Source: Cyprinodon diabolis
Taxonomy: Eukaryota > Chordata > Actinopteri > Cyprinodontiformes > Cyprinodontidae
Reading direction: 5' to 3'
Length of the DNA stretch: 64,000 nucleotides
Assembly: GCA_030533445.1 (NCBI GenBank)
Contig: CM060070.1
Location: 20,836,001-20,900,000, forward strand
Shown piece by piece: positions 43,711 through 55,829 of the stretch (position 1 is the first letter of the stretch; each line of letters opens with the position of its first letter). Under the pieces are notes generated by a model, which worked only from the letters and a program-made list of their open reading frames with translations, ran no database searches and was not told where the DNA came from. The translations under genes were made by a program, and so were the position numbers.

Positions 43711-44938
43711 GTAAGTGTTTACATGCATCTCTCTGTAATATTGAGCTTGTCAAGTCTAGTGGCACAAGTACATGCTGATAGAGAAGCATTCCTAATTTGC
43801 ACAAACTGAAACTTAACTTTTGTTTAATGTAATTTTATGCCAATAAGTGTTTACTTTTTTTCCTGATATATTTATTTTATCAAAGCTTTATAAAGCCACT
43901 TGTTATATAGGTTATGAGTCTGTCAAAACAGTGTTGATATACTCCAAAAAATGTTAGGCTTTTCTTTTTGATATTTGCACTCATCATTCAGTATTGATGA
44001 AGCTAACCAAGCCCTGCACCAGAGTCCTGCAGCGAGAGTTCTGAAGCAAGTCTGATACCTGTATAAAAAGGATGCAGGCTCGAGTATAAATGAACAAAAT
44101 GAAGGCAGATTTACAGCATAATTGGAACTTACTAGAATAGAACTTACTATTTATATTTTCTTATACTCCTTATTAACTCTACACCTTAACCCCATTAACC
44201 TTGGAAACCAAGTCCAGTGGATTGTTTTTTGAACTTTTATGGAATGACTATGACCTGCATGACTGAGAATCTTAATCAGCATATCTACACGTTAATAAAT
44301 AAGGTATAACAGTATTCAGATAACAGTAATTTTCTAAGCAGTGAGGCAAACCTTTTACTTTAGCCAATTTACAGCTGTTAATCTGATAGCGCAGTGCATA
44401 CTGGATGTGTGCGTGAGGCAATGTTCTTTACTGCCTCTGTGATTAAGACAGTATTCTGCTGCAGCTGGAAAAATACAGCATGTTGTGTTTAAGCACTCAA
44501 ACGGTTGTGTGTACACTTTGTGATCATGGGTCGGATCGCACTTTATTTTTTACGGGTCGGTGTGGCCCAGGGTTTTAAATGGGGATAGTTGCAGGTAAGT
44601 TGGGTCTTGGTTCTGAACTCTACGGGGGCATTCAGACACAGTTTTGAAAAATATGACCCATGCAGACCTTTTTCCTCCGCTCCTAACGCATTGTTGCAAA
44701 TGGAAATTAACTTTCTCTGACCAATGTACACTTGTTAAACTCAGCTGTAGTGAATGATCCAGAAGTCAATTTGTCATGTTTGTGGTCATATCTTACATCA
44801 TTTGAAAGGTTTGACAGAGAAGATCCTCTCTATTCTTCTACTCTACCTACATCTTCTCCCTCCACATGTGGTCATATCTGCAATATGCACACTTGCAAAT
44901 CTTGGCAGTCTTTATGATTCCCAAATAACCCTCCAACA

Positions 44939-45310
44939 AGCAAATGTTGTAGTTATTATATACCTAAGTGAATCACACTGCAGTTATCAAAGACAGATAT
45001 TTGCATCTTCTCCTCCTAGATTTTGACATTGTGTTGAAACATGGATTACTGGAGAAAAACATGTCAATTTGCCAGCAGCAGGTGTTGTTTTCCATTTAGC
45101 ATTGCTTTCCTTTCAAGTGAGAGAGCAAACATTGTAGTTACTATATGCCTAAGTGAATCACACTCCAGTTATCAAAGACACATATTTGCATCTTCTCCTA
45201 CATTTTTACATTGCATTGAAACATGGATTATTGGAGACAAACATGTCAATTTGCCAGCAGCAGGCGTTGTTTTCCATTTAGCATTGCTTTCCATGCAAGA
45301 GAGAGAGAGA
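44939..45310. repeat. Tandem duplication of a 187-bp intronic segment
   Basis: The unit starting GCAAATGTTGTAGTTATTAT (44,939) recurs at about 45,126 with roughly 90 percent identity. It includes CCTAAGTGAATCACACT-CAGTTATC, CATGGATTA-TGGAGA and GTCAATTTGCCAGCAGCAGG. It sits just upstream of the 45,377 exon acceptor. Frames through it stay open by chance in part, but no exon signals support coding. Confidence 0.85.
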
Positions 45311-45376
45311 GGTATTTGATCAGCAGACAGCACGGCTCTATGACAATGTCTTGAGTTCTGTTCTTTTACATTTCAG

Positions 45377-45510
45377 AAAAGCACCTGTTAAATATTTGTT
45401 TTCAGAATTCGACCCATTCAAATGTGGGACATTGTTTCAGTTTAGCAGGACACTGTGACAGAAGTGAAACGTGCAGCACTATCCTACACATCTGGTCATC
45501 GTACCAGGAT
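45377..45510 (+). CDS. lepr: Leptin-receptor-like exon, Cys-rich N-terminal domain
   Basis: Acceptor TTTTACATTTCAG, phase 1 in, matching the previous exon. It encodes about 45 residues with NSTHSN (a sequon) and four Cys in a pattern like the CCF...CSLC region of mammalian leptin receptors. It ends ILHIWSSYQD before GAT|GTCAGT (45,511), a slightly weak donor, in phase 0. The next visible exon (49,600) needs phase 1 or 2 instead, so either an intervening exon is unseen or the donor differs. A second AG at 45,405 is a possible alternative start. Confidence 0.5.
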
Positions 45511-48500
45511 GTCAGTATTTTATTTAAATGCCTTTTTTTTTTAGAAGTCCTTGCAATGCTTGGTCTTTTAGAATCTCTTTGTATCTGATTCCCGGCCTGA
45601 AATAAAACCCGATCAGACCATCCCTATCCATCGTGTTGTTTTGTTCAATCTGTCGCTGTAACTATTTGAAAAGGTGTGCTTTGTGGGAGAATTATGACTA
45701 TGCCTTTTTAAAACTCTATTCAGTTGAAGTATTTCTTGCATTGATGTTTTCTTAATGTTTGTTTTTAGTAGGAATGTGGATTTTCATTTTCCTTGTCCTG
45801 CAAGTAATGTCTGGATACTGTTGCTTTACTGAGAGGCATTGCAGGATGGTCGGACTCTATTAAGTAGCTACCTCACCGGCTGCAGAAGTTCAATTTTACG
45901 CTCAGACATATTCACCTTTAACTCATGTTAGAACAACAGAAATTGTTTTCTGTTGGAAAGCCTTCTAATACACAGTTGTAGTTTGTTTCTTTGATAAAAT
46001 AAAGCTGCATAAAAGATCACAGCTCCCCCACTAAATGATGGGCATTAATTTGTTTTCTGTATATATATTTTTATGTCAGACCCCTCAATTTTTTTTTTTA
46101 TTTTTTGCTGAAAATCTAAATATTATTCTTATCTCATCAAAAAATAGACTTGATTAAAGTCCCAGTAGCATTTAATAAACTTAATGTTAAAATTTTTAAT
46201 GAAAGAAAATGCTTTTTTCCCATGTACCATGTAGATAAGCGGTTAGAAAATATGGACTTTAGTGAAGTTTTTTGTTATTGAGATTGTGCCATGGAATTAA
46301 AGAGTATTATGGCAAGGTGTTGCCATTTATATAAAACTGATCCATGTTTTGAGAAACATACGTCTTGTGAAGCTTTTAAATTATCTGTTTTCTCCATCAC
46401 CGGAGTTCGGTGCTATCAGCAAACCTGCACTTGGAAAAACTAACTCTCACGCAACCTTAATCTCTTGTCTTCAATTAAAATGGCCCCAAACATCAAGCAG
46501 CCTGGCTCATCACCTTCTTAATGACCACTTTTTTTATAAACTTTATTTACAAGTATAGAATATACAATTGCAAACAATCATATGCTCAAGGTGCAGGATG
46601 ACAAATCACCAGAATTTAAAAAAAAAGACAGATAAAAAAAACAAAAAAAAAACAGTTTACAGATTAATTGCTCCACTTAGGGTTGTAATTTTCACAGCTT
46701 TAGAGTTGGTGCACCCTTTTTAAAGAGTCCAAAAAACATAGTACTTAAGCTCTAAAAACAGTGAGATTGCGTTTGTTTTTAGCAAATTTGCAGGCATGAA
46801 TGTGGAACTTCGCCAACAAAATAAAAACGTTTAAAAGATATTCTTTCCCGGACATACTTTTATTACAAATACCTAAGAAAACATGTTTGACATTTAAAGG
46901 AATAAGTATATTAATTTCTTAATGACCACTCTAGAGGATTTCTCACTGCTTTGCTTTGGTCATCAGTACAGAATCGTATTGGCTGTGTTGTATTAATGTT
47001 TGATTGCTACTAGGGGTCAGTTAGTATTTACAGTGGCAGGAATCCATTTCGTTGAGTCTTAATTATGAATTACTCAGTTGATATTGAGCATATGATGGAT
47101 TTGTGAGGACCTGTGATACATCACAGGTCATTGTTATGGAGAACAATCAAATCCATCTACTGTGTCTCCAGCTGCAAAAAATATTTAAACAATTATGGTC
47201 AGTTGCTGATTTTACACACCAGCCTCAGGAGTGAATGTTAAATGAGTCAAGCTGCCCTATGGCTGATCATATTTATGACATTCATATAATCCCTTGTTGA
47301 AAGTATCATACAATTGAGAAAGTATTGTAGTAAAGGTCACAGTGGATTAAATGCTAGACTTTTTAATGCTCATGTGCTTGAAAATGTAGATCCTTACCAA
47401 TGTTTCCAGTTCTCACATTTTAAGAAGTGGAAAGCTCAAAAATAGACAAAACAGAGCTGCTTTGCTGTGCCCTTTAGCTTCACTTTTATGTTCTAAAGTC
47501 TTGCTCTAACTTTTTGTGCAGTCTGATAAACAAAAGTGTTTTTGGCTTGGTTAAACTTTTTGTGCATGGGAACTATTAAGGTGGGGGGAAAAAAGCATAG
47601 TATGCACATTGCGCAAGAATGTTTTGACAGGATTGACTTAACTTCTAACTTCGAACTACTAATTCAGTTCAAACACCCCACCTCTTTGCTAAGTTACAGT
47701 ATCTGCTGCTCAGATCTAAAAAAATATTTTTCTGAGGATGAACTTATAGTGCTTACAGTAATTGGACTTCATCCTTTTCTAAACTCCTGAGCTCCTACCA
47801 TCTGTAAAGTCAAATGTTTATTTAAATGTTTAATTGATTTTGTATGTCTGAGTCTGCCCCACTTGCCATACACTAATTGTGTGTTTCTAGGTGCATCTAC
47901 ATAGTGCCTAACACAGCTGGTTTACCTTATGATCTAGACATTTCAATTAGGGCTGGGCAATTCATTGCATTTGGAATGTAAGCGCAATTTAACAAAACAC
48001 ATTTTTAAATCATGGTGGCACTCATGGTTAGTCACGCTCTATTTAACAGGATGTATTGTCATAGTAATACATCCTTGGTTGGTGTTGTTAGTCATGTTGG
48101 AGTTAAACTGCCATTGATGGAATGGTGTAAACGTGCTGCCAACAGATGGCTTCTGTGAAAAACATTTCTGTCAGCTGATCACACCTGGAGCAAAATTATT
48201 ATTAAGCTGGAAAAAAAATTGTAAATATTATCAGGACAGATTTTTACTGCATACAGCTTTGTTTTAACGTGAGCATATGGTTTTTAGTGTTTATTTGAAT
48301 AGGCCTCGTCTGTAACCAATATGGAGGGGTTATTGAATTCAGTGCTCGAGTTTATTGCAGAATGTTTACTGGTCAGAGCTGCTAAAGTTAAAGAAAATGG
48401 TCATATTCCAGTCAGTGATTTCTTTTTGCATCTCGACTGGAAAAGTCGGAGAAAGTTGTGCTGCTTAGCAGACCTTAAACTTTTACGCAGTGTCAACAAA

Positions 48501-49599
48501 GAGTTTAATCAATAAGAAGCTCATATTCAAAGACCAAACTGCACAAATTCATGTGTAGAGGATATCCAAACATAAACATTAATTACATGGAAAGAGATTT
48601 TTGAATATGAACTCGACTGCAGCTGCAATTTTTTGGCACTGCTAAAAGTCAGGTGGAAACTGACATCCAAAAATATCTGCAGCTGTTTTGGCCACAAAGG
48701 AAGCATTGATTGAATGGAAGGAGATACTGTGTGCATGTAAACATTATTGGCCAATCAAAAGTAGCTGTAGTAGAAAAAAATAATTAAAGAAAAAAATATG
48801 GGAGCTAAACAATGCAGCAGGACTCAAGAATATCTTTATATAATTAAACGAAATCGAAAATTTAAACTCAGAAGAGCCACAAAGCACAGTTTTGTTACCT
48901 CTAACCTTGTTGTCAATCAGCAGAGAAAAACATATCTTATATTTTATATTTTTAACTTTAGTTACTTTTAACGTTTTTTTTTTTTTTTTCACTTTGGTTT
49001 GTTGCACTGTGGTGTGGATTGCACTATAAATAATATTTTGTATTATCATTGTTATTATTTAAATATTCTTATCATTATTACCACCGACTACATGGCTGAG
49101 AACCTTGTTTTTCTTTTACGACAACTCTCTGACACTCTCTAGCACAGGCAATCAGCACAATTGAACCAAGTTTGCACGTTTAATATAAGGAATGCAATCT
49201 TTGATGATCACCAGCAAAACGCCCAAATAAAATAAAAAATACACCCCCAACCTAACAGCCTTACTTTGAATCTTTGAAGAGCAGGCCCTGTATGTTGTCT
49301 CTGGTTTTATATATCTAATATCAGCTCTGGTTATAAGCGGCTAACATATTGCCATACAAAGGTCAGACATAGAAATGGTAATTAACACCTCACTGTTTGA
49401 TTGTGTTTGTTAGGTCTTTATTTCATTTGCAATTTTTTTTCTTCGTCAGTAAATTTTAATGTTTAAATCCACATCTTCTTTACTCTGACAGGTTTAAAAA
49501 ACAAAATCTTACAAGTTCCCAGAATTTCAATGTAAGCTGCTTTCTAAGAAACCTCCAGTGGTCACGATGTACTTATAGCCCCATTATGTTTCTTGTCAG
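45511..49599. other. Probable intron of the receptor gene
   Basis: No further exon could be placed with matching phase, although one is expected. TTAGGGCTGGGCAATTCATTG at 47,948 (key part TAGGGCTGGGCAAT) looks like one end of a hAT element like that at 38,549. A matching second end was not found, so it is likely a truncated copy. Confidence 0.4.
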
Positions 49600-49726
49600 C
49601 TACCTGTTTGGACATAATGTGCAGACTGGATGAGAATTGGGCAAATGTGACTTGTGGTCTGGAGACTAATGGCCAGCTCTCTGACAGACTAAAGACAAAT
49701 CGCTTGGCACTCAGCTTACAGCACCT
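49600..49726 (+). CDS. lepr: Leptin-receptor-like exon, start of cytokine module
   Basis: After TTATGTTTCTTGTCAG the frame reads CLDIMCRLDENWANVTC, then GLETNGQLSDRL and ends at donor CACCT|GTAAGTA (49,727), phase 2. The C-x(n)-W-x-N-x-T-C layout is that of the first disulfide strand pair in a cytokine receptor homology domain and matches the NW-x-x-x-C position in leptin receptors. It carries an N-V-T sequon. An alternative acceptor at 49,624 would trim the first eight residues. The phase with the 45,377 exon is not resolved. Confidence 0.55.
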
Positions 49727-49980
49727 GTAAGTATAATATTGGGTTCTGCTGAGTACTTGTTTGAGTGTTTGCCAGCTGCTCACTAGGGGTTAAATATCTG
49801 TTTACTTTGTTCAGCCATGGAGAAGATCTGATGTGTAACACTAGTTTTAGGTGATCAGAAAGAGACAGAATCACAGCAGTTTTAGCCATTATTAAGCAGA
49901 GCGGGAAATGATGAAATGCTCCTCAGAGTGTCTAGAATATACATTAATATTCTTGTACTAAAAAGTGCTCTTCTCTTCAG

Positions 49981-50159
49981 TTCCCAGATAAACCGCACAG
50001 ATGAGCCTGCATCTGATCATCAGCTTGTATGTATTGCAGAAGAATCGCTCATGTGCTCAATTCATCTCAACTCAACTAGAACCTTTGGTGTCTTGGTAAC
50101 AGTCAACATCTCCAGCGTTGTGGCCTCAACAGTGTTGCTTAAAATTCCTGACAGACCTG
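49981..50159 (+). CDS. lepr: Leptin-receptor-like exon, cytokine module
   Basis: Acceptor GTGCTCTTCTCTTCAG is strong. Phase 2 in matches the 49,726 donor, and phase 1 out is at CCTG|GTAAGAAAG. About 60 residues carry sequons NRT, NST and NIS, a C-x(7)-C pair (LVCIAEESLMCSI) and alternating hydrophobic strands (FGVLVTVNISSVVAS), ending KIPDRP. This fits the end of the first fibronectin-like half of a cytokine receptor module, before the proline linker. It belongs to the same transcript as 49,600. Confidence 0.6.
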
Positions 50160-50484
50160 GTAAGAAAGGAAAAATAAAATAAAGAAAAATATGAATCATG
50201 AATTCATAATTTCTTTCCCACCAATGAATATAATGTATGTTTTATTTTTACTTATAAGGAATAGTTTATTAGACCTTACTACACCATTTAGGGATAGTTA
50301 CTTAAACTTAGTATCTTTTACCATAGTATTACATTAGCTTCAGATTAATAAAGGTTGATCATAGGTAGTTCAGACTTGTTTCTGTAGTACACCCAAAGAT
50401 GTTTAATTTGATTTAAGATCCAGGGAATTTCGGACACCAAGTCAAAATCTTAACTTGTTTTTCTGCACACACTGCCTCTCTCAG

Positions 50485-50529
50485 CCGAGTTTCCTACCAC
50501 AGTGCAAACTGATGCCATCTGTTCTCAAG
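50485..50529 (+). CDS. Possible 45-bp receptor exon
   Basis: Between acceptor CACTGCCTCTCTCAG and donor CAAG|GTAAAC an open frame in phase 1-1 encodes AEFPTTVQTDAICSQ. Both phases match the preceding exon. It is very short and has no recognisable motif, so it may be an optional exon or chance. Confidence 0.3.
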
Positions 50530-52116
50530 GTAAACAATTATCTGCCTGGTAACCAAGTGATTTGAGAATCATACCTAGCCGTGTTCCTCCATTGCTTTGT
50601 GTTCCGGTTAGGACGCTCTAGTGGCTTTTGTTTGCACATTCAGCTTTAGACAGGTTTTTGTCACACCCTCACTATGGTAGGTATTGCATTATTACACTGG
50701 ACTGAAACATTTGAATCATAACCCACAATAACTTCTTTAGGCTTTTTGTAGTTTTTCCATCTGGCCAAGCTCTGCTCTCCACATACACAAACATTTAAAA
50801 TGTTCCCACTTTGATACTGACTGTAGGAAGAGCTGCAGGTGTGAAGATGCTCTCACCTGGTCGTTCATCCATCAGAATAGGGTCCAAACTCACCGTAACA
50901 CTTATGTGAACATTTTTCTTGCTTTTAGCAAATACACTTTTATTACAAAACATTTAATTGTTGCCTCACTTCTCACATAGTACTGGTCTCTTACTGGTCT
51001 ATTGTTTAATTAACCCAAATTCCCAAGTCCTTATATTATGGTTGGTGTGTGCATGTTTAAATGCTTATTATCACTCGTAAAACATATTTTTTTCACCAAT
51101 CTTCAACAGACATAAAAAATGTTAATCAAGAAAATTTAACATAAAATTTTGAGTAATGGGCTTAGAATCTTTATGGGATATATTTTATTTAAAAGGGTTG
51201 AGGAATTGAATATCCTGTTTGTATAATAGATAAGCTAAAAACCCTGCCTGAATTCAAGAGTGCACCTAATAAACCCTATTCTTGCTATTTTATATGTATG
51301 AAAGTTCCCAGCATTTGTCCTTTTTCAAAGGTCAAGCGCTGTGAGGTTATATTCAGAGCTTAATCCCTCCATGTTTTCAGTGCTGATGTGTTTTCTTTCT
51401 GTAGAGCATTCACCCTAGGAGCAAAGAGTCTGGACAGATAAAGTTTCAGACGTGAATGGAATACATCTCACAGCTTTCTGGTGATTGCCCTTGGGTGTTT
51501 TCAAATGTGAAGCTGTGAGATCTCCACAGTGATAGACAAGGCATTGATATATGTTTGTTTAGGCTGACAGCTATATTCAAAATGGTTTGCTGGAATAGTA
51601 TTTTACTTTTGAGTCAATTTAGATTTGTCCAGCATTTAGTGGTTAAACTTTATTTCCCTAATGTAGAAAAGTTAATTATTCCACACTATGCACATCCATT
51701 TGTCAGTGAGTTAGTTAATCTGAAAACCCTCTCTGTGATTTTTTGATAAAAAATTACTAACATTAGTCTTATTTTTTTAAAGGAACAGTGGACAAAGCTT
51801 ATCAGCTCAAAATTATGTTTTTTTCAACAGAAAAAATGCTTTGAAAAGTAAAAAAAAAAACTGGAATATAAGAAGGCAATGGAAAGTAATAATTTGATAG
51901 ATCAAATATTATTAAATAAAGCAAAAACTCAACCAAGAATCGGCTAGTTTCCTCAAAGACAATTTGAAGTTACCTGTTAATATTGTATCAAGTGGAAGAC
52001 ACTAATAGAAAACCTAGTTGATAGCAAGAAGTTGTGCTAGTCTCGCTTTTTACAAAATGTTAATACACTACAGTGTGCCAAATATAGTTGGTAAGAAGTG
52101 CAAAAAAAGCTCCACA
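50530..52116. other. AT-rich stretch without supported exon
   Basis: I could not find the expected following fibronectin-type exons here. No repeat is named. Confidence 0.4.
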
Positions 52117-52118
52117 TA

Positions 52119-52320
52119 CAGGTGCTGGTCATAAAATTAGAATATCATGAAAAAGTAGATTGATTTCAGTAATTCTATTTAAAAAGTGAAACTTGTATAT
52201 TATATTCATACATTACATACAAACTCATATATTTCAGATGTTTATTTTGTTTAATTTTGATGATTACAAATGACAACAAATGAAAATCTCAAATTCATCA
52301 TATCAGAAAATTAGAATATT
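52119..52320. repeat. Left 202-bp inverted repeat of the Tc1 element
   Basis: The sequence is the reverse complement of 53,529-53,730 with a single mismatch near base 57. The words AAATTAGAATATCATGA (outer) and AAAATTAGAATATT (inner end) are related direct repeats and probable transposase-binding sites. Confidence 0.95.
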
Positions 52321-52406
52321 ACTGAAGACCAATAAAAACAAAGGATTTATAGAAATGTTGGCCAACTGAAAAGTATGAACATGAAAAGTATGAGCATGTA
52401 CAGCAC

Positions 52407-53411
52407 TCAGTATTTAGTTGGGCCTCCTTTGGCCTGTATTACTGCAGCAATGCGGCGTGGCATGGAGTCGATCAGTCTGTGGCACTGCTCAGGTGTTATG
52501 ATAGCCCAGGTTGCTCTAATAGTGGCTTTTAGCTCTTCTGAATTGTTGGGTCTGGTGTATTGCATCTTCTTCTTCACAATACCCCATAGATTTTCTATGG
52601 GGTTAAGGTCAGGAGAGTTTGCTGGCCAATTAAGAACAGGGATACCATGGTCCTTCAACCAGGTACTGGTAGCTTTGGCACTGTGTGCAGGTGCCAAGTC
52701 CTGTTGGAAAATGAAATCTGCATCTCCAAAAAGTTGGTCAGCTGCAGGAAGCATGAAGTGCTCTAAAACTTCCTGGTATGTGGCTGCGTTGACCCTGGAC
52801 CTCAGAAAACACAATGGACCAACACCAGCAGATGACATGGCACCCCAAACCATCACTGACTGTGGAAACTTTAAACTGGACTTCAAGCAACGTGGATGAA
52901 GTGCCTCTCTTCTTTTCCTCCAGACTCTGGGACCTTGATTTCCAAAGGAAATGCAAAATTTACTTTCATCAGAGAACATGACTTTGGACCACTCACCAGC
53001 AGTCCAGTCCTGTTTCTCTTTAGCCCAGGCAAGACGCTTCTGACGCTGTCTGTGGTTCAAGAGTGGCTTGACACAAGGAATGCGACAGCAGAAACCCATG
53101 TCTTTCATACGTCTGTGTGTGGTGGTTCTTGAAGCACTCACTCCAGCTGCAGTCCACTCTTTGTGAATCTCCCCCACATTTTTGAATGGGTTTTGTTTCA
53201 CAATCCTCTCCAGGGTGCGGTTATCTCTCTTGCTTGTACACTTTTTTCGACCACATCTTTTCCTTCCCTTCGCCTCTCTATTAATGTGCTTGGACACTGA
53301 GCTCTGTGAACAGCCAGCCTCTTTAGCGATGACCTTTTGTGTCTTGCCCTCCTTGTGCAAGGTGTCGATGGTCGTCTTTTGGACAACTGTCAAGTCAGCA
53401 GTCTTCCCCAT
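52407..53411 (-). CDS. Tc1-type DD34E transposase, full length
   Basis: 334 residues from the ATG at 53,411 (MGKTADL). The in-frame ATG 12 codons upstream is less typical for the family. Residues 1-110 hold the bipartite paired-like DNA-binding region, with two helix-turn-helix units joined by a GRKRCGRKK basic linker (49-57). The catalytic triad is D148 (FSDES), D238 (FQQDLAPAH) and E273 (SPDLNPIEN), with 34 residues between the last two. Family Tc1 transposases are about 340 residues, so this is complete. There is no frameshift or stop. It would cut and paste the element at TA sites. Expression is not shown by sequence. Confidence 0.95.
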   Translation of the reverse strand: MGKTADLTVVQKTTIDTLHKEGKTQKVIAKEAGCSQSSVSKHINREAKGRKRCGRKKCTSKRDNRTLERIVKQNPFKNVGEIHKEWTAAGVSASRTTTHRRMKDMGFCCRIPCVKPLLNHRQRQKRLAWAKEKQDWTAGEWSKVMFSDESKFCISFGNQGPRVWRKRREALHPRCLKSSLKFPQSVMVWGAMSSAGVGPLCFLRSRVNAATYQEVLEHFMLPAADQLFGDADFIFQQDLAPAHSAKATSTWLKDHGIPVLNWPANSPDLNPIENLWGIVKKKMQYTRPNNSEELKATIRATWAIITPEQCHRLIDSMPRRIAAVIQAKGGPTKY

Positions 53412-53528
53412 GATTGTGTAGCCTATAGAACTAGACTGAAAGACCATTTAAAGGCTTTTGCAGGTGGTTTGAGTTAATTAGCTGATTAGAGTGTGGCACC
53501 AGGGGCCATCAATTTTGAACCTTTTCAC

Positions 53529-53730
53529 AATATTCTAATTTTCTGATATGATGAATTTGAGATTTTCATTTGTTGTCATTTGTAATCATCAAAATTAAAC
53601 AAAATAAACATCTGAAATATATGAGTTTGTATGTAATGTATGAATATAATATACAAGTTTCACTTTTTAAATGGAATTACTGAAATCAATCTACTTTTTC
53701 ATGATATTCTAATTTTATGACCAGCACCTG
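53529..53730. repeat. Right 202-bp inverted repeat of the Tc1 element
   Basis: Mirror of 52,119-52,320. It lies 118 bp upstream of the transposase start codon, so it contains or borders the promoter. Confidence 0.95.
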
Positions 53731-53732
53731 TA

Positions 53733-55404
53733 TATAAATGCATTGCAAAAATATGAAGTACTGCAAACTCAAATATTTACATTACACAGCAAGAAAGTAT
53801 ACATAAAACAACATTTTACTAATACACACAAATCACATGCAAAAGAAAAATGGTGCAAAACAGAAATGTTCTAGTAACAGAAAACAGAGAGCAGCAAAGT
53901 GCAAAATCACTGAAACTACATGTGCTGCAAACACAAACTGCTGAAAAAAAAGAAGACTAAGAGGCACTGAATTATTTTAAACTAGACCATATATTAAAAT
54001 AAGAAGTTAATAATGACAACAATTATTTACAATAAATAATTACAAAAAAAACAAATACCAATTCAATTATGCAAACGTTTTTTTCAGCAGGTATTATTAG
54101 TCGCACTTATATTTTTTTTTATGGAAATCAGTCAAAACAATGTAGATCCTGGTCCAAAAGATTAATCTATCAAATCTGTGTGAAGTTTACTGTTCACAGA
54201 TCTCAGCACAGACAAAGTATGAGGAAATCCAAATTAAACAAATGATTATCCAAGTTATTATACTGACAGAACTGGTCACTTTTATATACCTTTTTCAGAA
54301 CTTCTCCAACTCTTTTGTACCCTCTGTCAATGAACTTTTAAAATCTGATAAGATTATTTTTAATAACTGCCTTATATTCCAGTCTTAAAGCCGCTACTAT
54401 TTTCCCGCGCCTTGAACCATGTGGCTTATAAGAAGATGCGGAAGGTGTGGATTTTTCCTAACCACCAGAGTGGGATATCAAAGTTGGAAATGAAAGAATA
54501 AGGGGCTAATTATGACTTAGCACAAGAACATGCTAGCAGCAGGAACGACAGAGAACAAATGTCCTAAATTCATACATTTTCCCATTTATTTGCTGCATTA
54601 AAGCTGCCAAACCAATGGAGAGAATGGGTCAACTCCTGTCGAACTGAAATAAGGAGCAGACAAAGTCCCACCTTTTACGTAGTGGCTTGACCATGTGCAC
54701 ACAGAAATAAAAAATAGATTCTAAATTAAAGTAATTATTCTCAAATTTCCTTTGAAAAAAGCATTGTTGAAAGCTATTTAGTATTTCGACATAGAAACTT
54801 CTAGAGAGTTAATATTAGTCAGATTACTTAGCGTTACTGGCTACAGTAGCCACAAGCATAAATATACAGAAAGTTTAGACTCTTGACTTCCCCCGTTCAG
54901 CAGTGAGGGGAAATAAATTGTGCTTATGTATTATTACACATTATCAGTTTAAGTGTCATTTTAAAAAAAGCAGAAATTACCTATATAAACATGGGACTAG
55001 AGGACAGGAATATAAATATATGTAGATTTTACCTTGAGCTACTTCTGGCTCTTACTAGTGGTGCTGAACATTTTCATTATGTGGAGCTTCTTTGAACCTT
55101 TATTAAGTAGAAGTTGTTTTTGCTCTGTACAGAATTTTTTCTTTATAGGTATTTTATGCGTTTGTGTGTTAATCTCATTTTTTCGTTTTGCTTGTCTCAT
55201 TTTTATGTTTTACAGTACTCTTTGTGTTTGCAGAACAGCTATAAATTAGCAGCACATTTGCACCCTTCAGCCACAGTAATTTAGAGATACATTTGCTTGC
55301 CTAAAGATAAATGAAGCAACATAATACATAGTACACAGAACGAAGCACTTTTCTTACCCCCAAATTGTTTTTCCACCTTATATGTTTTGAGTAAACACGC
55401 ACTT
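53733..55404. other. AT-rich stretch without recognised gene
   Basis: Several open frames (for example 55,034-55,249) are hydrophobic by AT-rich composition only and have no splice or domain support. Confidence 0.4.
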
Positions 55405-55450
55405 CCCTAACCCCTCACAACATGCCTGTTAATGATGTGAGGGGTGAGGG
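55405..55450. repeat. 19-bp imperfect hairpin
   Basis: Arms 55,405-55,423 (CCCTAACCCCTCACAACAT) and 55,432-55,450 pair at 17 of 19 positions around an 8-base loop. No T-run follows, so nothing suggests a terminator. It may be a MITE core. Confidence 0.7.
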
Positions 55451-55829
55451 GTATGTGTAATGTTGTCATGGAAACAGATGATTAACTCAGGGCTATGCTT
55501 GAGTGACCCCCCCCTCTCAAACGGAAAGTCTGTAGAATTAGCTTTTAGTGCAGTAGCATAATATAGACAAACAGCTGTTGCATATCAATTGGCATTCAGA
55601 TTCAGAGGCCATATAAACTTTAGGTAAGGACTAAATGACCTGCATTTAGGAATTAATACTTGCATCCACTAAGATTATGTCTTTTAATTATACTGTCTGA
55701 TGTTAAAGGGATTTCCTTTGCTAATGGTAATTTAGTCTAGAGAAGGCAAACTGATGATCTGTGCACAAGAGGTCTTTAAACAGTGGACCTTAAAACACAC
55801 CTGATAATGGTCTAGAGCTGAAGGCAGCA

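Larger units (their letters stand above)
52119..53730 (-). mobile_element. Tc1-type transposon, apparently intact
   Basis: 1,612 bp bounded by CAGGTGCTGG and its complement, with TA on both sides (52,117-52,118, 53,731-53,732). It has 202-bp inverted repeats and a complete minus-strand transposase. The size and long inverted repeats fit the Tc1 IR/DR layout. It lies about 1.6 kb past the last possible receptor exon, so it may be in an intron. Confidence 0.95.

Noticed and set aside
48321..48515. 64-codon frame with a Lys/Arg-rich helix
   Set aside because: No splice sites fitting the receptor phase and no known domain.
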